Shown: positions 16,510 to 25,795, counted from the first letter of the stretch. The stretch: DNA of 64,000 nt from Hormoscilla sp. GM7CHS1pb (GCA_014323675.1 JACONN010000005.1:682001-746000); one strand, 5' to 3'. Numbers and translations: made by a program. Notes: generated from the sequence alone by a model not told the origin.

Positions 16510-17727
16510 ATGGCAAATTCCAAAGTAAACATGATTTGGTTCAAAATTATAAATTCAATCCTGCTGCTCTTGGTTTTTTTGTCCGCTTGTGCCCGGGATT
16601 ACGATCGCTCGGCGATCGCCCCTCAGCCCGATCGGGAGTGCGTTTCTGACTATAACCCTAGGATCGACTATTTCCCAAATAAAATTAACCTGAATTACGC
16701 CCGGGGTTTTACCGTAGAATATCACAATCACTATAAAGTTGTTACTGTTAACAAGCCTTGGCAGGAAGCGGAAGTGACTTTTCAGTACCTGTTAGTTCAA
16801 TGCGGCACTCCCGTCCCGACAGGTTTCGATCGCGCACAAGTGATTCAAGTCCCTGTCAGCAATATTATCGCACTTTCAACAACTTATTTACCCCATTTAG
16901 AAAGCTTGGAACTGTTAGATAAACTGATTGGCGCCAGTGACTTCAAGCGGATTAATTCCCCCGGAGTGCTGAAAATGATCGACCAGAACCAATTGATCGA
17001 ACTAGGAAATAATGCTAAGATTAACATGGAAGTCGTCTTAGACATGAATCCGGAATTAGTGATGACTTACGGGACTGGGAAAAATGAATTTGACAGTCAT
17101 CACAAACTCTTAAAAGCGGGAATCAACGTGGCAATTAATGCTGAATATATGGAAGATTCGCCCCTAGCAACGGCAGAATGGTTGAAGTTTACGGCCATGT
17201 TTTTTAATCGGGAGGCGGTAGCTGAAAAACTGTTCGGAGAAATAGCCGAGGAGTATGAGGCGATCGCCTCTTTAACCCGTAAAATAGAAAACCGACCGAC
17301 AGTATTTACCGGGTCCAGCTTTAACGGCGTCTGGTACATGCCTGGAGGGAAAAGTTACATAGCACAATATTTAGCAGATGCCGGGGCCCATTACCTTTGG
17401 GCAGAAGAGTTATCATCTGGTAGTATTCCTTTAGACTTTGAAGCGGTATTTGAACGGGCGGCAAATGCCGATTATTGGATTAATGTCAAGCAAGAATGGC
17501 AGAGGCGATCGGATATAATTGCAGCAGACGATCGCTATGGAGAATTTGCCGCTATAAAAAGGCAGCAAGTATTCAACAACAACCGGCGGGTAAACGAGTA
17601 CGGCGGGAATGACTACTGGGAGAGTGGGATAACAAATCCCCATCTAGTATTAGCAGACTTGATTAATATTTTCCACCCCGACTTATTGCCAAAACATGAG
17701 TTCGTTTATTATCGTCAATTGGAATAA
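16510..17727 (+). CDS. ABC transporter substrate-binding lipoprotein, BtuF/FecB-like
   Basis: 405 residues. Lipoprotein signal FKIINSILLLLVFLSAC, lipobox near residue 27. The mature protein has the helical-backbone type III binding-protein fold: IIALSTTYLPHLESLELLDKLIGASDF (short pieces typical of the family), VVLDMNPELVMTYG, and C-terminal NPHLVLADLINIFHPD. An N-terminal extension of about 90 residues is unusual. It follows the ferredoxin-domain gene and precedes a BtuC-like permease. Substrate inferred as a corrinoid from the riboswitch-linked cluster. Confidence 0.85.
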   Translation: MANSKVNMIWFKIINSILLLLVFLSACARDYDRSAIAPQPDRECVSDYNPRIDYFPNKINLNYARGFTVEYHNHYKVVTVNKPWQEAEVTFQYLLVQCGTPVPTGFDRAQVIQVPVSNIIALSTTYLPHLESLELLDKLIGASDFKRINSPGVLKMIDQNQLIELGNNAKINMEVVLDMNPELVMTYGTGKNEFDSHHKLLKAGINVAINAEYMEDSPLATAEWLKFTAMFFNREAVAEKLFGEIAEEYEAIASLTRKIENRPTVFTGSSFNGVWYMPGGKSYIAQYLADAGAHYLWAEELSSGSIPLDFEAVFERAANADYWINVKQEWQRRSDIIAADDRYGEFAAIKRQQVFNNNRRVNEYGGNDYWESGITNPHLVLADLINIFHPDLLPKHEFVYYRQLE

Positions 17728-17746
17728 TTAATTCCCCTCGTTCGTT

Positions 17747-17876
17747 TACCCTCGTTCCCTGACTCTGGCAGGGAAGGTAATTTACCCTCGTTGTACCCTC
17801 GTTCCCTGACTCTGGCAGGGAAGGTAATTTACCCTCGTTGTACCCTCGTTCCCTGACTCTGGCAGGGAACGTAATT
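17747..17876. repeat. 47-bp tandem repeat carrying a hairpin
   Basis: Unit TACCCTCGTTCCCTGACTCT plus 27 more bases, period 47, starting at 17747, 17794 and 17841 (2.8 copies). Each unit has the inverted arms TTCCCTG/CAGGGAA. The 3' flank GAGGCTCTGCCTC is another small hairpin. The copies are almost identical, so the expansion is recent. Confidence 0.85.
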
Positions 17877-18079
17877 TAGAGGCTCTGCCTCTGGTTCGGG
17901 TGTATCTAACTTCGATCGTAAAATATACCGCATAAATTTATTTTTATGTAATGTCTACATAATAGGGCTTTGTAGGTCAATTTGACGCTCATTTTCCCCA
18001 AGTAAGGCAATACCAATAACATATAAGTTTGGTAACGTTGCGGAAACCAAACCTACAACTATCATGCATAGGAGAACAG

Positions 18080-19132
18080 ATGCAAAAAATCAGCAAGGAA
18101 ACATTGTCAAGGAAAAAGTCATGGTGGAGCGATCGGGCTCTGATACTATTAACGATATTACTGGGACTACTTCTGACCAGCTTTTGTCTCAACCTGGCAA
18201 TGGGTTCAGTGCGAATTCCCTTAGCTCAGATCCTGACCATTTTGCTGGGATACCAACCCGCCAAAGCCACTTGGAGCAGTATAATATTCAAATTTCGCCT
18301 GCCACAAGCTTTAACTGCGGCTTTAGCAGGGGCGGCCCTTTCTGTCAGCGGATTGCAAATGCAAACCCTCTTTGCAAATCCTCTGGCGGGCCCATTTGTA
18401 TTAGGAATTAATGCGGGAGCAAGTTTAGGGGTAGCGCTGGTCGTCCTGACAGTAAATAATCAAGGCATATTCGGCGATCTGGGGTTAACAGTCGCAGCAA
18501 GTCTGGGATCGACTTTAGTATTGCTATTGGCGATCGCGGTAGCACAGCGAGTCCGTAACAGCACGACGCTGCTAATTTTTGGTCTGATGTTTGGCTATGC
18601 AACCAATGCGATCGTGACTATTGCACTACACTTCAGCATTACAGAGCAGATCCAGTCCTACCTGAGATGGACTTTTGGCAGCTTTGGTGGGGTGACTTGG
18701 AGCCAGATGCCCATATTCGCTCCTACGATATTAATAGGCTTGGCGCTAGCATACCTTTTATCCAAAAACTTGAATTTACTGCTGTTAGGGGAAAGTCAAG
18801 CTTCCAGTCTGGGGTTAAACTTGCAACATAGTCGCTTTGGGATTATTGTTAGCGCTGCCATGCTGGCGGGAACCGTTACAGCCTTTTGTGGCCCGATCGC
18901 CTTTTTGGGAGTCGCCGTACCTCACCTATGTCGTGCCTGCTTCCAAACCGCAGATCATCGGGTGCTGCTCCCCGCGACAACCTTGATGGGAGCAACCCTA
19001 GCAATATCTGCAAATTTAATCGCCCGGATGCCTGGAAGTCAGGTTGCTTTGCCCCTGAATGCAGTTACTGCTTTAATTGGAGCGCCGGTGGTGAGTTGGG
19101 TAATCCTGCGACAGCAGCGGATCGACTGGTGA
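18080..19132 (+). CDS. FecCD-family ABC permease, BtuC-like
   Basis: 350 residues from ATG 18080 with AGGAG six bases before; an earlier ATG at 18029 lacks a ribosome site. About ten membrane segments and the family signatures LPQALTAALAGAALSVSGLQ, NPLAGPFVLGINAGASLG and FLGVAVPHLCR. It should form the homodimeric pore for the binding protein upstream. No ATPase gene follows; the nearest vitamin B12/siderophore-type ATPase is at 30.7 kb in the other uptake locus. Confidence 0.92.
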   Translation: MQKISKETLSRKKSWWSDRALILLTILLGLLLTSFCLNLAMGSVRIPLAQILTILLGYQPAKATWSSIIFKFRLPQALTAALAGAALSVSGLQMQTLFANPLAGPFVLGINAGASLGVALVVLTVNNQGIFGDLGLTVAASLGSTLVLLLAIAVAQRVRNSTTLLIFGLMFGYATNAIVTIALHFSITEQIQSYLRWTFGSFGGVTWSQMPIFAPTILIGLALAYLLSKNLNLLLLGESQASSLGLNLQHSRFGIIVSAAMLAGTVTAFCGPIAFLGVAVPHLCRACFQTADHRVLLPATTLMGATLAISANLIARMPGSQVALPLNAVTALIGAPVVSWVILRQQRIDW

Positions 19133-19254
19133 TTGGTACGGATATTGGGACTGCGGTTCTATATCGCTTATTCTACATTTCGTGTAGCCGGGCCCCCTCG
19201 TTCCCACGGCTCTGCCTGGGAACGCGCTTGGCTTCGCGGTTCTATATCGCTTAT

Positions 19255-19555
19255 TCTACATTATTGCTGATAATTATTTTTAATAATTTCAAGTTTATTT
19301 CAGTTATTTTAAGCTATTGAATAAATTAAGGATCGGCTCATCCCAGAGATAACACTGCCCGAGCGCTCATGCTAAAATTATTGCTATGACTACATTTCTG
19401 GCATTTATAGATTTAGCGATTGGAAAATTTAGTATATCTAGATACAGATGCATTTAAGTAAATTTGCTAATTTGCTAGCGCAATAAGAATGAGTTAAGCA
19501 AGAGAAAAAATCAAAGCAAATAAAAATTGACATCAAAAAACTGAAAAGACTATAA
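19255..19555. promoter_or_regulatory. Promoter block upstream of tonB, copy of the btuB block
   Basis: Second copy of the block at 12510-12830, about 75 percent similar by eye. The Zur-like palindrome is degraded here (TGATAATTATTTTTAATAAT), so that control may be lost. CAGAGATAACACTGCC and GCAAGAGAAAAAAT are conserved. Confidence 0.7.
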
Positions 19556-19564
19556 TAGGCTTTT

Positions 19565-19725
19565 GTATCCGATCGGGTAAATGCCCGAAGTACCGCCCCA
19601 GGGGGGAAAGGGTGCCGGTCATGTTCGCCGGTGAAGACTTAGGGGAACTCAAGACACACCGGTTGTCTTTAATTCATGCACCGGTAGATGGACAGTACGA
19701 TTCGCGCAGGCTCCCTTGGCAACTT
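19565..19725 (+). promoter_or_regulatory. Structured leader upstream of tonB, possibly a decayed cobalamin riboswitch
   Basis: Starts ATCCGATCGGGT like the btuB leader (ATCCGATCGGTT) and has AGGGGGGAAAGGGTGCCGGT, similar to the first half of the aptamer. The B12 box and the AGTCAGAA end are missing. Instead there is GCCGGTGAAGACTT and a hairpin AGACA-CACCGGT-TGTCT at about 19652-19668. It is either a variant sensor or a relic of duplication. Confidence 0.4.
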
Positions 19726-19790
19726 GGTGGCGATCGCGTACACCAGAGAAGGTGTTAATGATGGCCCAATGAGCGCAAAAGATTAAAGAA

Positions 19791-20891
19791 ATGATCGTAT
19801 CAAGTAGTTGTGTAGAAGAACGGAAAAAAGAACAACAGGTTCTCCGGAAGTTGATGGGCTACAGCATAGTGTTTTCACTATTGCTACATGCTGGAATCAT
19901 CGCGGCGAGCATGAGCGGACTTTTCGATGGAACTCCAGAACTAGCAGATGATGCCATTGACTTTATCGTGCTGGAAGAGCCAGAGCCAGAACCGGAAAAA
20001 ATCGAAAAAATAGAGAAAGATATTCCTCCGGAAAAGATTGAACCCGAAGAAGTGCCGCCTCCCGTTGAACCGCAACAACTGGCGGAAACTTTGCCACCAG
20101 AACCTCTGCCGAAACCAGAACCTCTGCCGGAACCAGAGCCCGTGTTTGCGCTCACAGAACCTCCAATCTCACGGCCCAGCACGGTAGCTAAAAGTTCGCT
20201 ATCGGACATGGTGGCAGCAGTAGATACAGAAAGTGCGATTTCTGAAGAATTAAACAGTTCCGAACCAACCCCTCTGTCACCTATTACTCCTAACAGTCGG
20301 TTGCAGCCTAGGTTGGACACTGCCCAGCTGACATCGCCAGTAGAGTCGCCCCAACCTGTAGCAGCAAGAACTTCTCCGCGAAACTCTTTGAGTGGGTTAA
20401 GAAGCTGGGATACATCGGCGGTGGCGCCACCGTCTCCTACAGCAGCAGGTGCTGGAACTGGGCGAAATTTACTCAATGGGCTAGCAAGCTCTTTCGATGG
20501 TTCTGAAGCAGGGACGACACAATCACAAAACTCATCCGGTAGTAGTCTGACAGCTTTGCGATCGCCCCTACAAAACCCCAATTCTGCCAGTTCGAGACCC
20601 CCCAAACCCACCGCGCGAAGAAGCTCAAGAGGAGGTAAATTAAGTTGTACCAGGAATTGCCGACCGAAATATCCATCGCGGCTGAGAGAGCGAAACTTGG
20701 AAGGAACTATAGTTGTGCGGATAGAAGTTGGTCGAAATGGACGGGCTAGTAACCCGGAGATTGTCGAATCGAGTGGTTATCCAGAACTAGATGAAGAGGC
20801 TATTAAAGATGTAATGAAGATGCGATTTACACGACCAGAAGAAGGAAGCCGTAAAATTAAAACACGGATTACTTATAAGATAGAAAATTAA
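19791..20891 (+). CDS. tonB: TonB energy-transducing protein
   Basis: 366 residues. One N-terminal membrane anchor (KLMGYSIVFSLLLHAGIIAA, about 21-40), a long Pro/Glu/Lys-rich periplasmic spacer (PEPEPEKIEKIEKD, PEPLPKPEPLPEPEP; about 60-135), a Ser/Thr-rich low-complexity part, and a TonB C-terminal domain (about 285-366: RPKYPSRLRERNLEGTIVVR, then MKMRFTRP). It carries the force from ExbB/ExbD to outer-membrane receptors. Two cysteines just before the domain (KLSCTRNCRPKYP) could form a disulfide. Its leader and promoter resemble those of btuB. Confidence 0.93.
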   Translation: MIVSSSCVEERKKEQQVLRKLMGYSIVFSLLLHAGIIAASMSGLFDGTPELADDAIDFIVLEEPEPEPEKIEKIEKDIPPEKIEPEEVPPPVEPQQLAETLPPEPLPKPEPLPEPEPVFALTEPPISRPSTVAKSSLSDMVAAVDTESAISEELNSSEPTPLSPITPNSRLQPRLDTAQLTSPVESPQPVAARTSPRNSLSGLRSWDTSAVAPPSPTAAGAGTGRNLLNGLASSFDGSEAGTTQSQNSSGSSLTALRSPLQNPNSASSRPPKPTARRSSRGGKLSCTRNCRPKYPSRLRERNLEGTIVVRIEVGRNGRASNPEIVESSGYPELDEEAIKDVMKMRFTRPEEGSRKIKTRITYKIEN

Positions 20892-20949
20892 GTTGTCAGT
20901 CGTAGATCCCCGCCTGCCATGTGGTCAAGCAATTAGCAAGAGGAAATTT

Positions 20950-22086
20950 GTGACTATGCTGCGAGGAATGCAAAAATTAGGAATGGCCCTATTAGTGGCA
21001 TCAAGTTTGCAAACAGGAAGCTATATTATTCATCCCCCCTTGGTAATGGCAATAGAAATAAATTTGCCAGATGGAACAAGCTGCAATGGAGAAATTAAAA
21101 ACGGCAAGTTAAATGGTCGTGGTTCCTGTCAATATGCCAATGGCGATCGCTACGAAGGAGACTTTAGAAATGGTCAAGCTTCTGGAAGAGGAGTATACGT
21201 TTTTGCGAATGGCGATCGCTACGAGGGTTCTTTCCGGGATGGGAAGTTCAACGGTAGCGGAGTGTGGAAATTTGCCAATGGCGATCGCTATGAAGGAGAG
21301 TTAAGGGAAGGCAAGTTCAATGGTACAGGCATTTTCATCTCTGCCAATGGGGGGCGTTATGAAGGCCGGTTTCAAGATGACATCCCCACAGGGCGCGGTA
21401 CATATATCACTCCGAAAGGAGACCGTTGTGAAGGAGAAGTCAGGTCGGGTCAACTGAATGGTCGCGGTACTTGCACCTATGCTAGCAGGAACAGCTATGA
21501 AGGTGAATTGCGCAATGGCAAAAGACATGGGCAAGGTGTTTACATTCTCGCAAATGGCGATCGCTACAAGGGAGAATTCCGAGACGGGAAGTTCAATGGG
21601 ACTGGGGTCTATACTTTTGCTAAGGGTGGTAGCTACGAAGGTGCTTTTAGCAATGGTTTGTTCGACGGTCGCTGGGTCCGGAAATATGCCAATGGAAATC
21701 GTTATGAAGGGCAATTTAGAAACAATAAACCTAACGGGCGCGGGATTTTTATTTTTGCTGACAGAAACCGCTATGAGGGAGATTTCAGGGACGGTAAATT
21801 CCACGATCAAGGCGTTTACAGCTTTACTAATGGAAATCGTTACGAGGGCGAGTTTAGAAATGGTCAGATGAATGGCAGGGGTGTTTATAGCTTTGCTAAT
21901 GGCGATCGCTGCGAAGGAGAAGTAAAAAATGGTCAGTTCAATGGCAGGGCAAATTGCGTATATGGAAATGGCGATCGGTATGAAGGAGAATTCCGCAACG
22001 GTGACAAGCACGGTACAGGGGTTTATATTTATGCCGACGGAACTCGCGTGGAAGGAACTTGGAACAATGGTAAGTTTCAGCAGTAA
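20950..22086 (+). CDS. MORN-repeat protein
   Basis: After a signal-peptide-like N-terminus (GMQKLGMALLVASSLQTGSY) come fourteen 23-residue MORN repeats and a partial fifteenth, each like YEGEFRNGKFNGRGVY-F-NGDR. GAGG lies just before GTG 20950; ATG 20956 is an alternative. MORN repeats make a long beta-hairpin groove and bind membranes or partner proteins. In the DNA, many repeats hold GGCGATCGCTA (HIP1) at the GDRYEG codons, so the gene has an unusual density of HIP1 sites. It starts 58 bases after tonB and may share its transcript. Confidence 0.88.
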   Translation: MTMLRGMQKLGMALLVASSLQTGSYIIHPPLVMAIEINLPDGTSCNGEIKNGKLNGRGSCQYANGDRYEGDFRNGQASGRGVYVFANGDRYEGSFRDGKFNGSGVWKFANGDRYEGELREGKFNGTGIFISANGGRYEGRFQDDIPTGRGTYITPKGDRCEGEVRSGQLNGRGTCTYASRNSYEGELRNGKRHGQGVYILANGDRYKGEFRDGKFNGTGVYTFAKGGSYEGAFSNGLFDGRWVRKYANGNRYEGQFRNNKPNGRGIFIFADRNRYEGDFRDGKFHDQGVYSFTNGNRYEGEFRNGQMNGRGVYSFANGDRCEGEVKNGQFNGRANCVYGNGDRYEGEFRNGDKHGTGVYIYADGTRVEGTWNNGKFQQ

Positions 22087-22194
22087 GGTTAGGCGCTGAT
22101 ATTAGGTTATCAGTTGCTCCGGACTTGTTTCGCCTGTCCGGAGTACGTCATCTTACCTCCTGATTATCTTCTTGGATCTTCGGCATCGCAGTAA

Positions 22195-22345
22195 AACTTT
22201 TTAGGGAGCATGTCAGTGTTCCGGCGATGATGGAGACCTGGTCTTCATCCAGTTCTACATACTTATGCTTGGTTTTGGTGCGGTTCATGTCTGGATCCTC
22301 TTCAAGTTTATAACTCTATTTTAGCAGATGTTTGGCGCATTGCCT
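22195..22345 (-). pseudogene. Relic of a DUF433 gene 5' end
   Basis: The stretch around 22215-22290 matches the first 25 codons and upstream region of the DUF433 gene at 10781-11158 (shared TACATACTTATGCT and GTGCGGTTCATGTCTGG). The rest of the gene is missing; the match resumes with its upstream block TTTGGCGCATTGCCTTCGCT near 22330. It is a duplicated and mostly deleted copy. The remainder of 22087-22445 shows no gene. Confidence 0.7.
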
Positions 22346-22445
22346 TCGCTCAAAACAGTTTTTCTGTTGCTTTCGGCAACTCAATAGGTACGAAATACTC
22401 TGCCGGCTATAGGCGATCTTTTCCCGATCGATGACTCAAATCAGC

Positions 22446-22865
22446 TCATGCAATGCTCTCCTCCACTTCAAGATGGAATGAAACACTGTCTATTTCCCAA
22501 GTAACGTATGATAATGGTTCTAGCAAAATTCCCTCGAAAACAAACGTCATAACGGGTTCATCGACTAGAGCAAATGGTCCATCACTAATTTGGTACGATC
22601 GCTTAAAACCACCACCGCTTTTGGGGTCTCCCAAGTATTCAAAGACAACGCGATCGGATCTCCGAACGCCACCAAAAACGAGCTTACTCTCTCCCCATAT
22701 TATAGGTCGCCCCGTCTGATTTAACGGATGATCCTCGAAAATTTCGATGTGACTTGCTGGAATTATGACTTCTGTATCTTTGACTACAGGCTTGCCTAAC
22801 TCACAAGAATTCCAAAACTCGAGAGCGTCAAAATATCCGCTGATTTTTTTGATTGTTTTCTCCAT
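22446..22865 (-). CDS. Protein of unknown function
   Basis: 139 residues, beta-rich, acidic (WEIDSVSFHLEVEESIA at the end; KKISGYFDALEFWNSCELGK at the start). No family recognised. It is alone on the minus strand downstream of the dynamin-like gene, separated by a strong hairpin, so it probably has its own promoter. Confidence 0.55.
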   Translation of the reverse strand: MEKTIKKISGYFDALEFWNSCELGKPVVKDTEVIIPASHIEIFEDHPLNQTGRPIIWGESKLVFGGVRRSDRVVFEYLGDPKSGGGFKRSYQISDGPFALVDEPVMTFVFEGILLEPLSYVTWEIDSVSFHLEVEESIA

Positions 22866-22946
22866 GCTTCCTTCTCAAAGATTACAGTTCTGACAGTTTT
22901 CCTGGGAATTTCACTACCATCTTAGCCCCTCTATATGTAGAGAGCA

Positions 22947-22976
22947 GAAAATGAAGAGCGACAGCTCTTCATTTTC
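22947..22976. terminator. Strong hairpin between two minus-strand genes
   Basis: GAAAATGAAGAGC / GCTCTTCATTTTC with a four-base loop, followed on the plus strand by CTTTTT. Perfect 13-bp stem. The T-run is on the plus side, while the flanking genes read minus, so as a terminator for the dynamin-like gene it would lack a good U-tract. Confidence 0.6.
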
Positions 22977-23052
22977 CTTTTTGGCTAATTCAATCTGGTT
23001 AGCGATCGCAATTTCCAAATCGAACAGCGCTAGATAAAGAAGTGGTTTCGCT

Positions 23053-25185
23053 TTACTTGGATACCTGTGTTGGTTTCCAAGCTTCTAGAGACTTCTTAAT
23101 TTCCTCCAACTCGATCAGATCGGGCTTTAAGTTTTCTTTCTGCCACTCGATCGTTTGCCGAATTTGCTCGGCTTGCGCCTCTTTTTCTTGTCGTTCGATT
23201 AGCAAATAATCGAAGTCAGCTTGGAACTTATTGATATACTTGTAGATTTGCTGCTCCGCATTGTTAAAGTGTGCCATCACTTGCTTTTCAACAACTCGCT
23301 CAAGCATCTTTTTACTTGCAGTAGCTCGCTCATCTATTTTCTGCTGGATTGTTTTTGTCGTTTGGTGCAAGTCGATTTCGTACAAGTCGCGATGCGCAGT
23401 TGTACCAACCTTCTCGGTATAAGGTACTCGAACTGTGTACGGCCTTTCGTAATCTTCATCGTGCCCCTTTTGACAAAAACCACCTTTTACCCGACGCTTG
23501 TCTTGTGTGTATCGAGTTTCATCCTTGTACTTCTGCACGTTTTCGTATCGCGTATAAGCCTCCTGTTGGTGTTTAATCTGTTCGTCAATACTGAGAAGCT
23601 TAAAGCTAGGAAATTGAATTGGATTTGGATTCAGCTTTATCTGCAATGATTCCTTTAAATACTCGGAAAGCTCGTTCGATATTTCTTGTGTCTGCCTCTG
23701 AATTTGCCGGGCCAGCTCCCGTTGAATCTTTGCGCCGTCTCTAACAAGCTGGTCTTGTGCCTCTATCCACCATGCCTTGATTACAGGCCCACAGAAATCT
23801 TTAATTTTTTTCCAGATCTTCTTGGCTTCAGACTGGTCATAAACCTGTATTTTGTATGGATCGGATCCAGATTTTGAGCTATCAAAAACAAAAGGAACCG
23901 ACTCCTGAAGAAACGAGTCGATAGATTGTTTGACCCAACCCAGTGGGTCGGATAGGGGGCTCCTTTTCCTTCTAGCCTCAGCGAACCGATTAAACTGTTC
24001 TCCAATCCTCAGCTTGGCCTTTTCGGAAAACTCGTTGAGTTCTCGACCAAACCTCTCAATCAGCTCCCGTTCCTTTTCCTTAACGGAGTTCCTGACATCT
24101 TGCAGCTTTCCCTTGGCTGATTCGGAGCGCTTTTTGTACTCTTCTACCTTGGCCTCAAGATCCTCAATTGCTATTTGCCAGCCCCTAATTTCCACATTTA
24201 GCGTGTCCTCAATCCCTTTGGCAGCTTTATCCAGCTTTCCACAGACACCACTCAGAAGGTTCCAGCCAGAACTTTGGACAATTGTCTGAATCGCCTTCTC
24301 CTCAATAGCAGGGATACCACTGTCTTTTAAGGCTTGGGGGGCAATCTTTGAAGGAGGAGGTGTGTAGCTACCACCTTCGCCGTCCTCTACAGCATAGGCA
24401 CTACTGAAGAACTTCCTGAAGTCTTTTTTCTGGCTTTCAGTCGCTGCACCTAGCGAAATTAGTTTTGCCAACAACCCCTTTCTAGCGCTGACAGGGTAAA
24501 CAACTGGATTAGGGAATCCAAAAGTTTTCAAATCCTCCTTTATACCCGCAATCACGTCTGGAATTGGTCGATCTTTTTCTGACTTCATGTCCACCTTATT
24601 GAGGATGAAGTAAATCTTGCCCGTATTCTCTGCCAAAAACTCTTGACGGCCTTCGATCAGTTCCTTAAACAAGCCTGAAGAAGCCTCGTCTTTGAAGGAG
24701 GTGTAGTCTAAAAGGAATATAATCGCGTCACAGGTTCTTACAGCCTCTAATGTCGTTTCCTTCAGTGCCGTTGCGCTGAAGCCAGCAGACTCCCACTCAT
24801 TGGGACCAGGAGTGTCAACCAGCCTGAAGCCAGCTAGAGAGGGGTATTTGCTAATGGCTTCAATGGGATGCCACAGTTCAAAATGCGTTACCTCATCGGG
24901 GTTGCCCTCCTCCCGGATCTCGCGGGTACGCCACAAAAATTTTTGTACGATAGTTTGAGCTTCACCTTCAGCAATCATATCCCCTTGCCGTTGACCTTCT
25001 CGGTATTCCCACAGTTGGGGCTGTCCAGATTCAATATGTCGAACAACTGTACGACAGACTGTACAGGCCACCGTTTCGCTGGCTAGAATATCGGCACCAA
25101 TCAAAGCATTGAGGAATGTACTCTTGCCAGCTTTCATCGGTGCAATTACAGCAACTTGGTACTTTTGCTCCTCCAAGGCTTTCAA
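23053..25185 (-). CDS. Dynamin-like GTPase
   Basis: A large GTPase of the bacterial dynamin type, expected to remodel or protect membranes. G1 is APMKAGKST, G3 is VDTPGPNEW, G4 is LNKVD. Long coiled-coil helices follow (about 330-420 and 590-700), with a middle module holding CQKGHDEDYERPYTVRVPYT. The first allowed start in frame is TTG 25185, but the same frame stays open and clearly coding-like to about 25360 (QETYERIDDAGRKLLQYLRE, then SIDDDIVDALKALEE), which is the usual dynamin N-terminal helix. No ATG/GTG/TTG is found there, so the 5' end is either broken or uses a rare start. Confidence 0.82.
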   Translation of the reverse strand: MKALEEQKYQVAVIAPMKAGKSTFLNALIGADILASETVACTVCRTVVRHIESGQPQLWEYREGQRQGDMIAEGEAQTIVQKFLWRTREIREEGNPDEVTHFELWHPIEAISKYPSLAGFRLVDTPGPNEWESAGFSATALKETTLEAVRTCDAIIFLLDYTSFKDEASSGLFKELIEGRQEFLAENTGKIYFILNKVDMKSEKDRPIPDVIAGIKEDLKTFGFPNPVVYPVSARKGLLAKLISLGAATESQKKDFRKFFSSAYAVEDGEGGSYTPPPSKIAPQALKDSGIPAIEEKAIQTIVQSSGWNLLSGVCGKLDKAAKGIEDTLNVEIRGWQIAIEDLEAKVEEYKKRSESAKGKLQDVRNSVKEKERELIERFGRELNEFSEKAKLRIGEQFNRFAEARRKRSPLSDPLGWVKQSIDSFLQESVPFVFDSSKSGSDPYKIQVYDQSEAKKIWKKIKDFCGPVIKAWWIEAQDQLVRDGAKIQRELARQIQRQTQEISNELSEYLKESLQIKLNPNPIQFPSFKLLSIDEQIKHQQEAYTRYENVQKYKDETRYTQDKRRVKGGFCQKGHDEDYERPYTVRVPYTEKVGTTAHRDLYEIDLHQTTKTIQQKIDERATASKKMLERVVEKQVMAHFNNAEQQIYKYINKFQADFDYLLIERQEKEAQAEQIRQTIEWQKENLKPDLIELEEIKKSLEAWKPTQVSK

Positions 25186-25362
25186 GGCATCGACAATGTC
25201 ATCATCAATGCTCTGCAGCCCCTTTACTTTAGTATAACCCTCGTCATTGCTCAGGCGATTTGCTTTTATTTCTCGAAGATACTGTAGTAGTTTCCGGCCA
25301 GCATCGTCTATCCTTTCGTATGTCTCTTGAAACCTCTCTGAAGAGCTTATTACCTCTCAGAA

Positions 25363-25795
25363 AATGGCTACATTAAATTTGTCCGCTTTTGTCCGCAACA
25401 CCAAGTAACTGATAAGTGTTAGCTACACTTGGTCAAGAATTGCACATCACTCCGATCTGAAGCTTGCAAATCAGGGTTCGAGCACAGGTACTCCTGGCGT
25501 TGTTGCCGCCAGGGTTACACCCCCAATATGAGACGCTGGCTAAAATAACGCTATTTCTGCCGGTCTCCTCTGGGTTTCTAACCCCTTTCACTGCAAGGAA
25601 GGCCCTAGTTAACCTCTCGAGAACTCTGGAAGACCTGCTCCTAGAGGGATTCGACCCGAGTGGGATTGGCTCCTGTTCAACTAGGTTAGCATTACACTCA
25701 GCAAATGGGGCGCCAAAAACCCTTTTGTAATATTTATTAACAAAACTTAAGGTCTCTGCAACGTGGGAAACCAGCAGGCGATCGCCTACCGCTAT
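25363..25795. other. Intergenic stretch, origin unclear
   Basis: No gene recognised. It has GTCCGCTTTTGTCCGC (two copies of a short word) and hairpin CTCCTGGCGTT...CCGCCAGGG near 25490. A minus-strand frame from about 25700 to 25435 is open but resembles nothing I know. It may be a remnant of a mobile element. Confidence 0.3.

Noticed and set aside
19565..19725. Calling the tonB leader a cobalamin riboswitch outright
   Set aside because: The B12 box and the aptamer 3' end are missing, so only a possible derivative can be claimed.
19859..20611. 250-residue minus-strand ORF over tonB
   Set aside because: Ser/Gly-rich shadow of the Pro/Glu-rich TonB spacer.
21301..22011. 236-residue minus-strand ORF over the MORN gene
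   Set aside because: Regular shadow of the 69-bp MORN repeats.
25464..25700. tRNA or TnpB/omega-RNA remnant (GGGTTCGAGCAC, GGGATTCGACCC)
   Set aside because: Words look like T-loops, but no cloverleaf or transposase motif could be supported.
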